NCBI RefSeq assembly: GCF_040222615.1
Contig: NZ_JAVKCQ010000057.1
Span: forward strand, 1 to 27,446
Length of the DNA stretch: 27,446 nt
Direction of reading: 5' to 3'
Source of the DNA: Haliea sp040222615
GTDB lineage: Bacteria; Pseudomonadota; Gammaproteobacteria; Pseudomonadales; Halieaceae
The notes under the pieces are model-generated. The model had not been told where the DNA came from, did not search any database, and worked only from the letters and a program-made list of their open reading frames with translations. Below are positions 16,508 through 23,576 of this stretch, piece by piece (position 1 is the stretch's first letter; every line of letters begins with the position of its first letter). The position numbers and the translations under genes were made by a program.

Positions 16508-18769
16508 TCAATAGCCGTGGTAGCGGTTGTAATCCAGGACGCCGGCGGCCAGCGGGTCCTGGCGCTGCTGCAGGTCGTGAAAGCGGTCGCTGACCGTCCA
16601 GAACCAGGGGGAATTGCGTCGCACGCCATAGCGATAGCGCAGGAGCGCCATGTCCTCCTCCGAGCCCAGGCGGAGAACATCCTCGACAAACAGCGGCACC
16701 TGCTTTTCGTGGATCTGGAAGAACTGGTTGGGATGTGACCCGAGGATGCCCGCCACCACTGTCACCGCGTCCTCATCCGGCAAGCGTCGCTCCTCCTCGC
16801 GGAACAGCTGGGCAATATTACTGTAGCCGGCATCGTGGAGCAGGGTGTAGGCCTCGTCCCGCTTGCCGCCGATAACATTGACAAAGCTGACCGCAGGCAG
16901 GAACCGGTTGTGCGCGCCGCGGGCTGCGACCAGCCGGTCAAAGGCGGCGGCCATGTCGGGACTGGCGCTGCGGCGATAGTCAAACTGCGGGGCACCGGCG
17001 CCGTGAATGCGCTGTCGCATCCAGCCCAGGAACTCTGTCTTGGGGTCATCGCTCTGGTAGTCGAGCGGCGACTCAAGCTCTATGGCTTCGCTGCGGATGA
17101 ACTGGTGCTTGCGCACCGCATCCGGAGCATCCCGGTACCAGAATTTCCACAGTCTCCGGCGCTCATCCGCGGGCAGGAACAGCAGCAGGTTGAGCTCGCC
17201 CTCCATGCGCAGGAAGTCCATGTACAGGCGCGATTCCAGTTGATGCGAGACAGCGCCAAAGACGTCAAAATTTGCCACCAACAAGTAGTGGATTCGCTCC
17301 AGCAGGGAGTAGGTTATGACCCAGGCCGTCTTCGGAATGTCGCCGACAAAGCCCTTGACCACTGAAGCTGTGTCGACGTGACGGAAGATGGTGAGCGCCG
17401 CATTCGGGTTGCTGCCATCGCCGTCCCAGACAAGCTCCAGCCCCGGTTTGCGCCCCTGCTGGTCATACTGTCGCTGCAGATGCTTGTCCTTGGCCTGCAT
17501 GTAGCGCTTGTGGGCGCGGGCGTAGCGGTGCCAGTCGAGCAGGTCAATGACACTGCCGGTGGAAGCGGATGGCAGGCGCAGGTTATGGCTTTCCCGTTCC
17601 AGGAAGGGACCGTCCAGCTCGGGGTCCAGAGCGTCGGGATCCATGAACATGACCCAGAACCTGTCTTCGATCACGTTCAGGGCGATCTGCCCGCGGCATA
17701 CGGGCCCCTTGATGAAGTTCATGATCGTGAACTCGGCATCTTCCAGCAGGAAACGGTAGCGAGCGCGTACCGGAATGCTGGCGAAACTGACAAACGGGTT
17801 GCCGGCGGTGTCGGTATCGTAGCCGGGGAGGGCGTTAACCTCGTACTCCGGTTGCAGGAAAAGCTGTTGGTACCAGTCGCGCCGCGCGCGATCAAAGCGA
17901 TAGGGTTGGTGGCTCTTGGTCGCGACCACGATGGGCATGCGCTGTAAACGGTAGTAAAAGTCTCTGCGGCCGGGGTCGTCAAAAGGGCGCCGGGTGGCAA
18001 TCACTTCGATGGGCTGGCCGGGCGGGGTGCCGGCGCGGACCAGCCGGAACCAATGCGGGTTGTCGCCATCGACCAGATAGAGGGTGGCCAGGAACAGGTG
18101 TTCGTAGATATAGCGCGCCATCAACCGCGATTTGTTTCCGGGGGCGTTGAGGAAGCGCTCCCAGGCGACGATTTCGTCGGCCAGCGCCCCGGGCAGCGGT
18201 TCGGTCGGCGGTGGCGGGGCGCCCGCATCGAGCCAGCGGGTGAGGATCTCATGTTCATCCGCGTGCAGCCCCGGCAGGCCGTAGGGCATGCCCCACAGCG
18301 GATACTCGCGGGCAAAATCCCCGAACTCTCCCGGCTTCGGGCACTGCTGCTCGCGGTGCAGGTCGAAATCAAACCCGCGGGGCAGGGCGCCGGTGGCGGG
18401 CAGGGGGTTGGCCCGCTTCAGCTCCAGCATTTGCCGCAGCACGCCCCGGTCCGGGCGCTCGCTATCCAGCACCGGGAAAAAGCCCTTCTCGCGCCATTCC
18501 TCGGGACTGTGGGCGTCGTCGAACAGGCGGGTAAGGTCTCCGGCGAGCAGCCGGGTGGAATCATAGACCAGCGTCTTGTTGGCCCCGCGCGTCAGCCCCT
18601 CATGCGCTTCCAGCTTGAGCTGACACGGAGCGTCATAGCAGGCGTGGCACACCACACAGCGCTGGGCCAGGATTTCCTGGGCTCTCTCCACCGTGTCGTC
18701 TGCCGAGGCGACTGCGCCCCGCAGGAGCAGCAGGACCACCAGGACTGCGGGGCTATTCTTCAGGTTCAC
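16508..18769 (-). CDS. cti: Periplasmic fatty acid cis/trans isomerase
   Basis: Cti converts cis-unsaturated fatty acids of membrane phospholipids to trans, a fast response to solvents, heat or osmotic shock that stiffens the membrane. The 753-residue protein has a signal peptide (cleavage likely after ASA, residue 23) and a cytochrome c-type haem motif CVVCH at 38-42, followed by ACYDAPC as in Pseudomonas Cti. Family-typical segments continue: GFDFDLHREQQCP, LWGMPYGLPGL, and the core GPVCRGQIALNVIEDRFWVMFMDP. Length matches known Cti proteins (about 760). The GTG start lies 17 nt inside the preceding small gene, suggesting coupled expression. It converges with sohB with 30 bp between. Confidence 0.95.
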   Translation of the reverse strand: MNLKNSPAVLVVLLLLRGAVASADDTVERAQEILAQRCVVCHACYDAPCQLKLEAHEGLTRGANKTLVYDSTRLLAGDLTRLFDDAHSPEEWREKGFFPVLDSERPDRGVLRQMLELKRANPLPATGALPRGFDFDLHREQQCPKPGEFGDFAREYPLWGMPYGLPGLHADEHEILTRWLDAGAPPPPTEPLPGALADEIVAWERFLNAPGNKSRLMARYIYEHLFLATLYLVDGDNPHWFRLVRAGTPPGQPIEVIATRRPFDDPGRRDFYYRLQRMPIVVATKSHQPYRFDRARRDWYQQLFLQPEYEVNALPGYDTDTAGNPFVSFASIPVRARYRFLLEDAEFTIMNFIKGPVCRGQIALNVIEDRFWVMFMDPDALDPELDGPFLERESHNLRLPSASTGSVIDLLDWHRYARAHKRYMQAKDKHLQRQYDQQGRKPGLELVWDGDGSNPNAALTIFRHVDTASVVKGFVGDIPKTAWVITYSLLERIHYLLVANFDVFGAVSHQLESRLYMDFLRMEGELNLLLFLPADERRRLWKFWYRDAPDAVRKHQFIRSEAIELESPLDYQSDDPKTEFLGWMRQRIHGAGAPQFDYRRSASPDMAAAFDRLVAARGAHNRFLPAVSFVNVIGGKRDEAYTLLHDAGYSNIAQLFREEERRLPDEDAVTVVAGILGSHPNQFFQIHEKQVPLFVEDVLRLGSEEDMALLRYRYGVRRNSPWFWTVSDRFHDLQQRQDPLAAGVLDYNRYHGY

Positions 18770-18974
18770 ATTTGCCCCGCATCAGTATGGCGCGATTGAC
18801 GAGAGCGTCCTGGTCATTTTCATCCGCCAGTACCGCGGCACCTACGTCGCGGTCGACATCCGCGCAGGGAGCGGGCTCTGGCTCAGCCGTCAGCCAGGCC
18901 AGTACCGCCACCAATAGCAGTACCGCGATCACGCCCAGCGAGGTAAGGTACCAGGGGTTGCTGTGCATCTGCAT
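18753..18974 (-). CDS. Small single-pass membrane protein of unknown function upstream of cti
   Basis: A 73-residue open frame. Residues about 11-29 (SLGVIAVLLLVAVLAWL) form one strong membrane segment, followed by a short acidic domain with two cysteines, C37 and C69, that could pair in the periplasm. I do not recognise the family. It overlaps the cti start by 17 nt and no other gene lies between it and its candidate promoter, so it is probably the first gene of a two-gene cti operon. It could act with Cti at the membrane, but that is guesswork. Start could also be the second ATG two codons in. Confidence 0.6.
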   Translation of the reverse strand: MQMHSNPWYLTSLGVIAVLLLVAVLAWLTAEPEPAPCADVDRDVGAAVLADENDQDALVNRAILMRGKCEPEE

Positions 18975-19003
18975 GCCAATCCAGTTCGGCCATAGTCCGG
19001 TGG

Positions 19004-19012
19004 ATCATAACA
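19004..19012 (-). promoter_or_regulatory. Putative extended -10 promoter for the small protein-cti unit
   Basis: On the minus strand TGTTATGAT matches an extended -10 element (TGn plus TATGAT, five of six consensus bases). The predicted transcript start near 18997 leaves a leader of about 23 nt. No matching -35 box is obvious. Confidence 0.35.
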
Positions 19013-19055
19013 CGCATACTGCACCGCCCCACCTGAACCGGAGCAAGCAAGCGAC

Positions 19056-19688
19056 ATGAGCGCTGACACCGTCATCTACACCCTGGATCTGCTGGGAATC
19101 GCCGTCTTTGCCATCAGCGGCGCGTTGGCGGCGGCGGAAAAAAGACTCGATATTCTGGGCTTCGTACTGTTCGCCACCATTACCGGCATCGGCGGCGGTA
19201 CCGTGCGCGACCTGTTGCTGCAGACTGGCGAAGTCTTCTGGATCGGGAACACCGCCTACCTGTGGGTCTGCATCGGCGCCAGTATCGCCACCTGGTTCCT
19301 GGCCCACTTTTTCGAGTCGCTACGCAAGCTTTTGCTGTGGGCGGACGCATTGGGATTGGCCCTGTTCAGCGTGCTCGGCACCCAGAAAGCGCTGGCCTGG
19401 GATGCACCGCTGCTGGTCGCGATTGGCATGGGCATGATGACCGCCACCTTTGGCTCGTTGATCAGGGACGGCTTGCTGGGCCGGCCTCCGGTACTGCTGG
19501 AACCCGACATTTATGTCACCGCCGCTGCTCTGGGCGCGGTCAGCTATGTGGCCCTTGCCAGCCTGGGCTGGTCCCAGGAAGCGGCCTTGCCGATAGCAGT
19601 GGCCGCCGCCTTTGCCCTGCGAAGCGCCGCGATCCTGTTCGATTTACGGCTGCCGAAGTACCAGCCGCGGGGTGGCCCGAAACCCTGA
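19056..19688 (+). CDS. TRIC-type cation channel family protein (YicG/YadS group)
   Basis: A 210-residue inner membrane protein of the bacterial TRIC family (former UPF0126), made of two repeated three-helix units plus one extra helix. The repeat signature GIGGGTVRDLLL appears in the first half (residues about 45-56) and its counterpart ATFGSLIRDGLLGRPPVLL in the second. Helices are visible at about 8-25, 32-50, 68-87, 96-110, 118-135, 150-168 and 172-190. Some prokaryotic members conduct monovalent cations; no function can be assigned here. It is divergent from the cti unit and ends 12 bp from the convergent rimK stop. Confidence 0.9.
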   Translation: MSADTVIYTLDLLGIAVFAISGALAAAEKRLDILGFVLFATITGIGGGTVRDLLLQTGEVFWIGNTAYLWVCIGASIATWFLAHFFESLRKLLLWADALGLALFSVLGTQKALAWDAPLLVAIGMGMMTATFGSLIRDGLLGRPPVLLEPDIYVTAAALGAVSYVALASLGWSQEAALPIAVAAAFALRSAAILFDLRLPKYQPRGGPKP

Positions 19689-19700
19689 GAGCCCGGACGC

Positions 19701-20618
19701 TCAGCCCTTTCCGGTCGGCTTGTTGGGTCCGGCCTGGGAATCCTTCTCAATGTATTCAATGATCTTGCTGGCGATATCGATGCCGGTGGCACCTTCGATG
19801 CCCTCCAGACCCGGGGAGGAATTCACCTCAATGACCAGTGGCCCGTGCGCAGAGCGCAGGATGTCCACCCCGGCCAGGTCCAGACCCATGACCCGCGCCG
19901 CCTTCAGCGCCAGCCTGCGCTCTTCGGGGTGCAGCTTGATCACCTCGGCGCTGCCGCCCCGGTGCAGGTTGGAGCGGTACTCGCCCTTCACCGCTTTGCG
20001 CTGCATGGCCGCAATCACTTTTTCTCCCACTACGAAACAGCGAATGTCGGACCCGCCCGCTTCCTTGATGAACTCCTGCACCAGGAAATCGGAACCAATG
20101 CCGCGAAAGGCATTGATCAGCGCTTCGGCGGCTTTCTTGGTCTCTGCCAGCAGCACGCCGTTGCCATGGGTGCTTTCGGTCAGTTTGAGAATCAGCGGCG
20201 CGCCGCCGACGGACTCGATCAGCTTGTCGGTGGCGCGGGCGGAGTGAGCGTAACTGGTGACCGGTTGACCGATGCCACGCCGGGCAAGCAACTGGTGTGC
20301 CCGCAACTTGTCACGGGAGCGGGTGATGGCTATGGACTCATTCAGTGAGTACACATGGCCCACCTCGAACTGCCGCAGTACGGCGCAACCGTAGGAGGTG
20401 ATGCTGGCGCCGATACGGGGTATGACTGCATCGAAATCCAGGGCCTCGACCCGTTCCGCCGAGTGCTGGTATGTCACTGTAGGATCGTTGGCGGTGATAT
20501 TCATGTAGCACTTGAGTACATCGATAACCCGTACTTCGTGCCCCCGCGCGGTTGCCGCTTCCACCAGGCGTCGGGTGGAATAGAGCCTGCGGTTGCGTGA
20601 CAGGATACCGATTTTCAT
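19701..20618 (-). CDS. rimK: Ribosomal protein S6 glutamate ligase family protein
   Basis: RimK is an ATP-grasp ligase that adds glutamate residues to the C-terminus of ribosomal protein S6. The 305-residue protein starts MKIGILSRNRRLYSTRRL and has the ATP-grasp elements GAPLILKLTESTHGNGV, FLVQEFIKEAGGSDIRCFVVG and the metal-binding GPLVIEVNSSPGLEGIE. The frame is open for 15 codons upstream, but this ATG has AAGGACA in front of it and matches the family start. The rimA/rimB partner genes known from Pseudomonas are not adjacent. It follows glgC on the same strand after a 101-bp gap holding its own promoter candidate. Confidence 0.95.
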   Translation of the reverse strand: MKIGILSRNRRLYSTRRLVEAATARGHEVRVIDVLKCYMNITANDPTVTYQHSAERVEALDFDAVIPRIGASITSYGCAVLRQFEVGHVYSLNESIAITRSRDKLRAHQLLARRGIGQPVTSYAHSARATDKLIESVGGAPLILKLTESTHGNGVLLAETKKAAEALINAFRGIGSDFLVQEFIKEAGGSDIRCFVVGEKVIAAMQRKAVKGEYRSNLHRGGSAEVIKLHPEERRLALKAARVMGLDLAGVDILRSAHGPLVIEVNSSPGLEGIEGATGIDIASKIIEYIEKDSQAGPNKPTGKG

Positions 20619-20658
20619 ACAATGTCCTTGGGGTCGGAGAGGGTGGTATACAGCGTGC

Positions 20659-20689
20659 ATCATAGCCGGTCTGGGCTGGTTTTACACAA
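20659..20689 (-). promoter_or_regulatory. Putative sigma-70 promoter of rimK
   Basis: Minus-strand TTGTGT (20689-20684) and TATGAT (20664-20659) are separated by 19 bp, slightly long. The predicted start is near 20652, about 34 nt before the rimK ATG. Confidence 0.35.
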
Positions 20690-20719
20690 CCGCGGTATGG
20701 CGCAGCCTGGCGCCGGGCC

Positions 20720-21985
20720 CTAGCGGATATAATCGAGGCTCTGTTGCAGCATTTCAGGCGTTACCAGGACAACACCCCCGGGAGAGACCTCGAAACGGCG
20801 CCTGTCCTGCTCCACGTCAACCCCGACAACGGTGCCTGCCGGCAGCGCGCAGCCGGTCTCGATGACGGTTTTGTGGATCTGGCAATTCGGGCCGATCACC
20901 ACCCTCGGCAGGATGACGGAGTCGGTAACCCGGGAAGACTCTTCCACCCGGACGTTGGAGAAAAGCACGGAATGCCGAACAAGAGCGCCGGAAACGATAC
21001 ACCCGCTGGCGATCATTGAATCCACGGCCATGCCGCGACGGTCATCGTCGTCAAATACGAACTTCGCCGGTGGCGCCTGGATCTGGTGTGTGCGTATGGG
21101 CCACTGGGTGTCGAACAGGTCCAGTTCCGGCACCACGCCGATCAGCTCCATGTTTGCGGCCCAGTAGCTGTCCAGTGTCCCGACGTCGCGCCAGTAGGCC
21201 CGGGTTCCGTTCTGATTGCGGAATGGGGCGGCATAGACACGGTCCCGCTGGACCGCACGCGGCAGGATGTCCTTGCCGAAGTCATGCTCGGATTCCGGCT
21301 CCTGGCTGTCCTGCAGCAGGCGTTCAATCAGGTAGTCCGCGGTAAAGACGTAAATGCCCATGGACGCCAGTGCGTATCCGGGTTGCTCAGGGATGGGCTG
21401 GGGCAACGCCGGCTTTTCCGCGAAGCCGCACACCCGACCGTCTGGCTCGATTTCCATGATGCCGAACGCGGTTGCCTCAGCCAGCGGCACCTCCATGCAG
21501 CCGACCGTGACATCGGCGTGGTTCTCGACATGGGTGGCGAGGAGGGCACCGTAGTCCATCTTGTAAATATGGTCGCCGCCCAGGATGAGCACGAACCGGG
21601 GGTCGTGGGCGCGAATAATATCGACGTTCTGGAATACCGCATCGGCTGTCCCGTTGTACCAGCCTTCATTGGTGCGCTGCTGGGCGGGCAGAACCTCCAC
21701 AAACTCCCCCAGTTCCCCACGCATAAAACCCCAGCCCAGGCTCAGATGACGAATCAGGGAATGGGCCTTGTACTGGGTGAGCACCCCGATCCGTCGTATA
21801 CCGGAATTCACGCAGTTCGACAGCGCAAAATCAATGATGCGCATGTTGCCGCCGAACGGCACCGCGGGCTTCGCACGCTCCGTCGTCAGGCCGCCCAGCC
21901 GGGTGCCTCGGCCACCGGCCAGAACCAGAGCCAGGGTGTCCCGGGTCATGGCGCTGACAAAACGCTCGGGGAAAGAAAAGGTCAT
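20720..21985 (-). CDS. glgC: Glucose-1-phosphate adenylyltransferase
   Basis: GlgC makes ADP-glucose from glucose 1-phosphate and ATP, the committed step of bacterial glycogen synthesis. The 421-residue protein has the nucleotide-binding LVLAGGRGTRL, AKPAVPFGGNMRIIDFALSNC, GTADAVFQN, the GGDHIYKMDYG active-site segment, FAEKP, and a C-terminal left-handed beta-helix domain (from about 300). The frame is open further upstream; I chose the ATG giving MTFSFPERFVSAMTRDT because related GlgC proteins share an ERFVS...TRDTLAL segment. It begins 1 nt after the stop of the small cysteine-containing gene, so the two are co-transcribed. No other glycogen genes are in the window. Confidence 0.95.
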   Translation of the reverse strand: MTFSFPERFVSAMTRDTLALVLAGGRGTRLGGLTTERAKPAVPFGGNMRIIDFALSNCVNSGIRRIGVLTQYKAHSLIRHLSLGWGFMRGELGEFVEVLPAQQRTNEGWYNGTADAVFQNVDIIRAHDPRFVLILGGDHIYKMDYGALLATHVENHADVTVGCMEVPLAEATAFGIMEIEPDGRVCGFAEKPALPQPIPEQPGYALASMGIYVFTADYLIERLLQDSQEPESEHDFGKDILPRAVQRDRVYAAPFRNQNGTRAYWRDVGTLDSYWAANMELIGVVPELDLFDTQWPIRTHQIQAPPAKFVFDDDDRRGMAVDSMIASGCIVSGALVRHSVLFSNVRVEESSRVTDSVILPRVVIGPNCQIHKTVIETGCALPAGTVVGVDVEQDRRRFEVSPGGVVLVTPEMLQQSLDYIR

Positions 21986-21986
21986 G

Positions 21987-22211
21987 CTAGCGGCGCCATT
22001 CCGCCCGCAGGAGCTGGCACTCGTCCCGCCAGGGGCACTCCAGCTCGTCACAGTTGAAACGCAGTTCTGTCGCAAAGCACGGCACCTGTCCCGCAGCCGC
22101 CTGCTGTGCCCATATATCCCAGCGACGGGCGGTTCGGGTGCCCAGCCGTCCTTTTTCCGGAGTGCACCGACCCTGTGCGGATCTGCCGTGATCTATCCAC
22201 TTGGCTCGCAT
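21987..22211 (-). CDS. Small cysteine-containing protein of unknown function, upstream of glgC
   Basis: A 74-residue frame ending one base before the glgC ATG. The second half looks like a conserved mini-domain: PCFATELRFNC, then CPWRDEC and the ending LRAEWRR, with cysteines spaced C-x4-C-x5-C plus one at PCF, which could bind zinc or a cluster. The N-terminal part is basic. I chose the ATG giving MRAKWIDHG because GGAG lies 9 nt before it; an ATG seven codons upstream (22232) is possible. I have a sense of similar short proteins in other gammaproteobacteria but cannot name a family. The operon link to glgC suggests a tie to glycogen or carbon storage; this is inference. Confidence 0.6.
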   Translation of the reverse strand: MRAKWIDHGRSAQGRCTPEKGRLGTRTARRWDIWAQQAAAGQVPCFATELRFNCDELECPWRDECQLLRAEWRR

Positions 22212-22277
22212 GTCGGTTTTCTCCTGGTGCATCGCAGCTGGAGCAGCCCGTCGGCTACCGGGATATTCTCTTCTGCC

Positions 22278-22283
22278 ATTCTA
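22278..22283 (-). promoter_or_regulatory. Putative -10 element for the small protein-glgC transcript
   Basis: Minus-strand TAGAAT (five of six consensus bases) gives a predicted start near 22271, 60 nt before the small gene's ATG. No -35 hexamer is seen; its place is taken by the Fnr/Anr-type box centred 41.5 bp upstream of the predicted start. Confidence 0.4.
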
Positions 22284-22305
22284 GGCCGGACGGGAGATCG
22301 CGGCG

Positions 22306-22319
22306 TTGACGCGCATCAA
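22306..22319. promoter_or_regulatory. Putative Fnr/Anr-type binding site
   Basis: TTGACGCGCATCAA matches the TTGAT-n4-ATCAA consensus in nine of ten fixed bases. Its centre (22312.5) is 41.5 bp from the predicted minus-strand start (class II activator position) and about 71.5 bp from the predicted plus-strand start (class I position). The geometry supports oxygen- or redox-linked control, though start sites are predicted only. Confidence 0.45.
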
Positions 22320-22349
22320 CCGAAAGGAGATTAGTCGGCCATCCCCACT

Positions 22350-22377
22350 CTGACAAGAATCCACATATGCGCATAAT
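22350..22377 (+). promoter_or_regulatory. Putative sigma-70 promoter of the CDF transporter gene
   Basis: CTGACA (22350-22355) and CATAAT (22372-22377), each five of six consensus bases, are 16 bp apart. The predicted start is near 22384, leaving a leader of about 175 nt before the ATG at 22559. Confidence 0.45.
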
Positions 22378-22387
22378 ATATATTATG
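22372..22387. repeat. Perfect 16-bp AT-rich palindrome over the CDF promoter -10
   Basis: CATAATATATATTATG reads identically on both strands and covers the -10 hexamer and likely start point. In a GC-rich genome this is notable and suits a dimeric repressor operator. It does not match the Fur or Zur consensus I know; it slightly resembles an NrdR box. Confidence 0.7.
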
Positions 22388-22558
22388 TTAAATAAAGGAT
22401 TTGGGCACACAGTTATGCACAGCCTCCTCGCTGCATGCCCGCACCGGCCCGATGGCCCCTGTCGCCTTGCGTCTTCAGCGCCCGCCTCTTGCCCGCCGCA
22501 AGCCTGACGGTCATGATGCTCGCCACCCTGTTCCCTGCGGCAATGGCGGACTTAGCTC

Positions 22559-23479
22559 ATGAGCCACAAACTTCATGTACACAGTGAACAGCGCGCCCTG
22601 CGCTGGGCGTTGTTCGGTTCCCTGGGATTTATCGCGCTGGCGCTGACCTTTGCCTTGCTCACGCGCTCGGATGCGATCCTGTTTGACGGGATTTATTCCT
22701 TGATCGCGTTTTGCGTCGCGCTGTTGACGCTCAAGGTTGCGCGCCTGGCCGAGCGGCCCGACGACGACCGGTTCCATTTCGGCTATACCTCGATGGAACC
22801 CGCACTGAATCTGTTCAAGGCGCTGTTTATTCTGGTGGCCTGCACCTGGGCCTGCGTTGAGGCCGTAAAAAGGCTGATGCTGGGCGGCAATCCCGCGGAG
22901 TACGGTCTGGCCACGGTCTACGGCGCCGCCGCCACGATCGGCTGCTTGCTGGTGGCCTGGCTGATGGCACGTGCCGGGCGCCAGACCCGCTCCGACCTGG
23001 TTACCGTGGAGTCCCGTACCTGGCTGGTCGATGGCCTGCTCAGCGCCGCGGTTTTCGCCGGATTCCTGTTTGCATGGCTGCTGGAAGGCTCAAGCTGGGC
23101 GCACTACGCCCCGGTGGTCGACCCCCTGCTGCTGATCGCCATCGTCACGGTCGCCCTGCCCGTTCCCCTGGGGATCCTGCGCGACAGCCTGCGGGAAATT
23201 TTGTGGATGGCGCCGCCCGAACCGCTGGTCAGCGATATTGAACAGCAGCTGCTGGAGAGCCTGGCCGATGTGGAGACCGACCGGGTCGAAGTGCGCGTTA
23301 CCAAGCGCGGCCGCAATACCTACCTACTGGTGCACGTAGTGGTCGGAGAGAACTTTCGTCTGGCATCAGTCGCCGATCTGGACGCGATTCGGTATCGCAG
23401 TGAGACCGCGCTCAAAACCTGGCGGCCGGAAATCGTCATGGATATGTTGTTCGTGCGGGATGGCTCGCTGGCGGACTGA
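22559..23479 (+). CDS. Cation diffusion facilitator (CDF) family transporter
   Basis: CDF proteins export divalent metals such as Zn, Fe, Mn or Co from the cytoplasm by proton exchange. The 306-residue protein has six predicted membrane segments (about 15-34, 40-60, 82-103, 117-136, 157-176, 184-202) and a C-terminal cytoplasmic domain. HFGYTSMEP after helix 2 is the family HxxG-type motif. By comparison with E. coli YiiP (D45, D49, H153, D157), the metal site here reads D43, S47, T154, D158, so two of four ligands are replaced. Metal specificity is therefore uncertain. An in-frame TAG just upstream fixes the start at this ATG; the ribosome binding site is weak (GGCGGA). Confidence 0.88.
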   Translation: MSHKLHVHSEQRALRWALFGSLGFIALALTFALLTRSDAILFDGIYSLIAFCVALLTLKVARLAERPDDDRFHFGYTSMEPALNLFKALFILVACTWACVEAVKRLMLGGNPAEYGLATVYGAAATIGCLLVAWLMARAGRQTRSDLVTVESRTWLVDGLLSAAVFAGFLFAWLLEGSSWAHYAPVVDPLLLIAIVTVALPVPLGILRDSLREILWMAPPEPLVSDIEQQLLESLADVETDRVEVRVTKRGRNTYLLVHVVVGENFRLASVADLDAIRYRSETALKTWRPEIVMDMLFVRDGSLAD

Positions 23480-23491
23480 CTGCATTGCGAC

Positions 23492-23518
23492 GCTGCGCAA
23501 CGCAGCTTGCCCCGCAAG
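23492..23518. terminator. Tandem short hairpins between convergent CDF and antiporter genes
   Basis: GCTGCG-CAA-CGCAGC (23492-23506) is followed at once by CTTGC-CCC-GCAAG (23506-23518). They lie in the 97-bp gap between two convergent stops. No T-run follows, so terminator strength is doubtful. Confidence 0.3.
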
Positions 23519-23576
23519 ACTTGCAAACTATTGCATATGGACTGCGGGCGCGCACCAGCCTTGCCCTCGCCCTTGC

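Larger units (their letters stand above)
22212..22558. other. Divergent regulatory region between the small gene/glgC and the CDF transporter
   Basis: About 347 bp without a firm gene. It holds, left to right, the minus-strand -10 element, an Fnr/Anr-type box, the plus-strand CDF promoter with an overlapping 16-bp palindrome, a DnaA-box-like TTATGCACA at 22413-22421, and a 175-nt leader before the CDF start. A 49-codon frame (22435-22584) inside the leader ends in a signal-peptide-like stretch but has no ribosome binding site. Confidence 0.6.

Noticed and set aside
22413..22421. TTATGCACA DnaA box beside an AT-rich stretch, suggesting a replication origin
   Set aside because: Only one good box is present and no origin-linked genes (dnaA, dnaN, parAB, mnmG) are nearby; a chance match in a promoter leader is more likely.
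22435..22584. A 49-codon frame in the CDF leader ending in a signal-peptide-like stretch
   Set aside because: No ribosome binding site and no recognisable similarity; it could be a leader peptide but evidence is too thin for a gene call.
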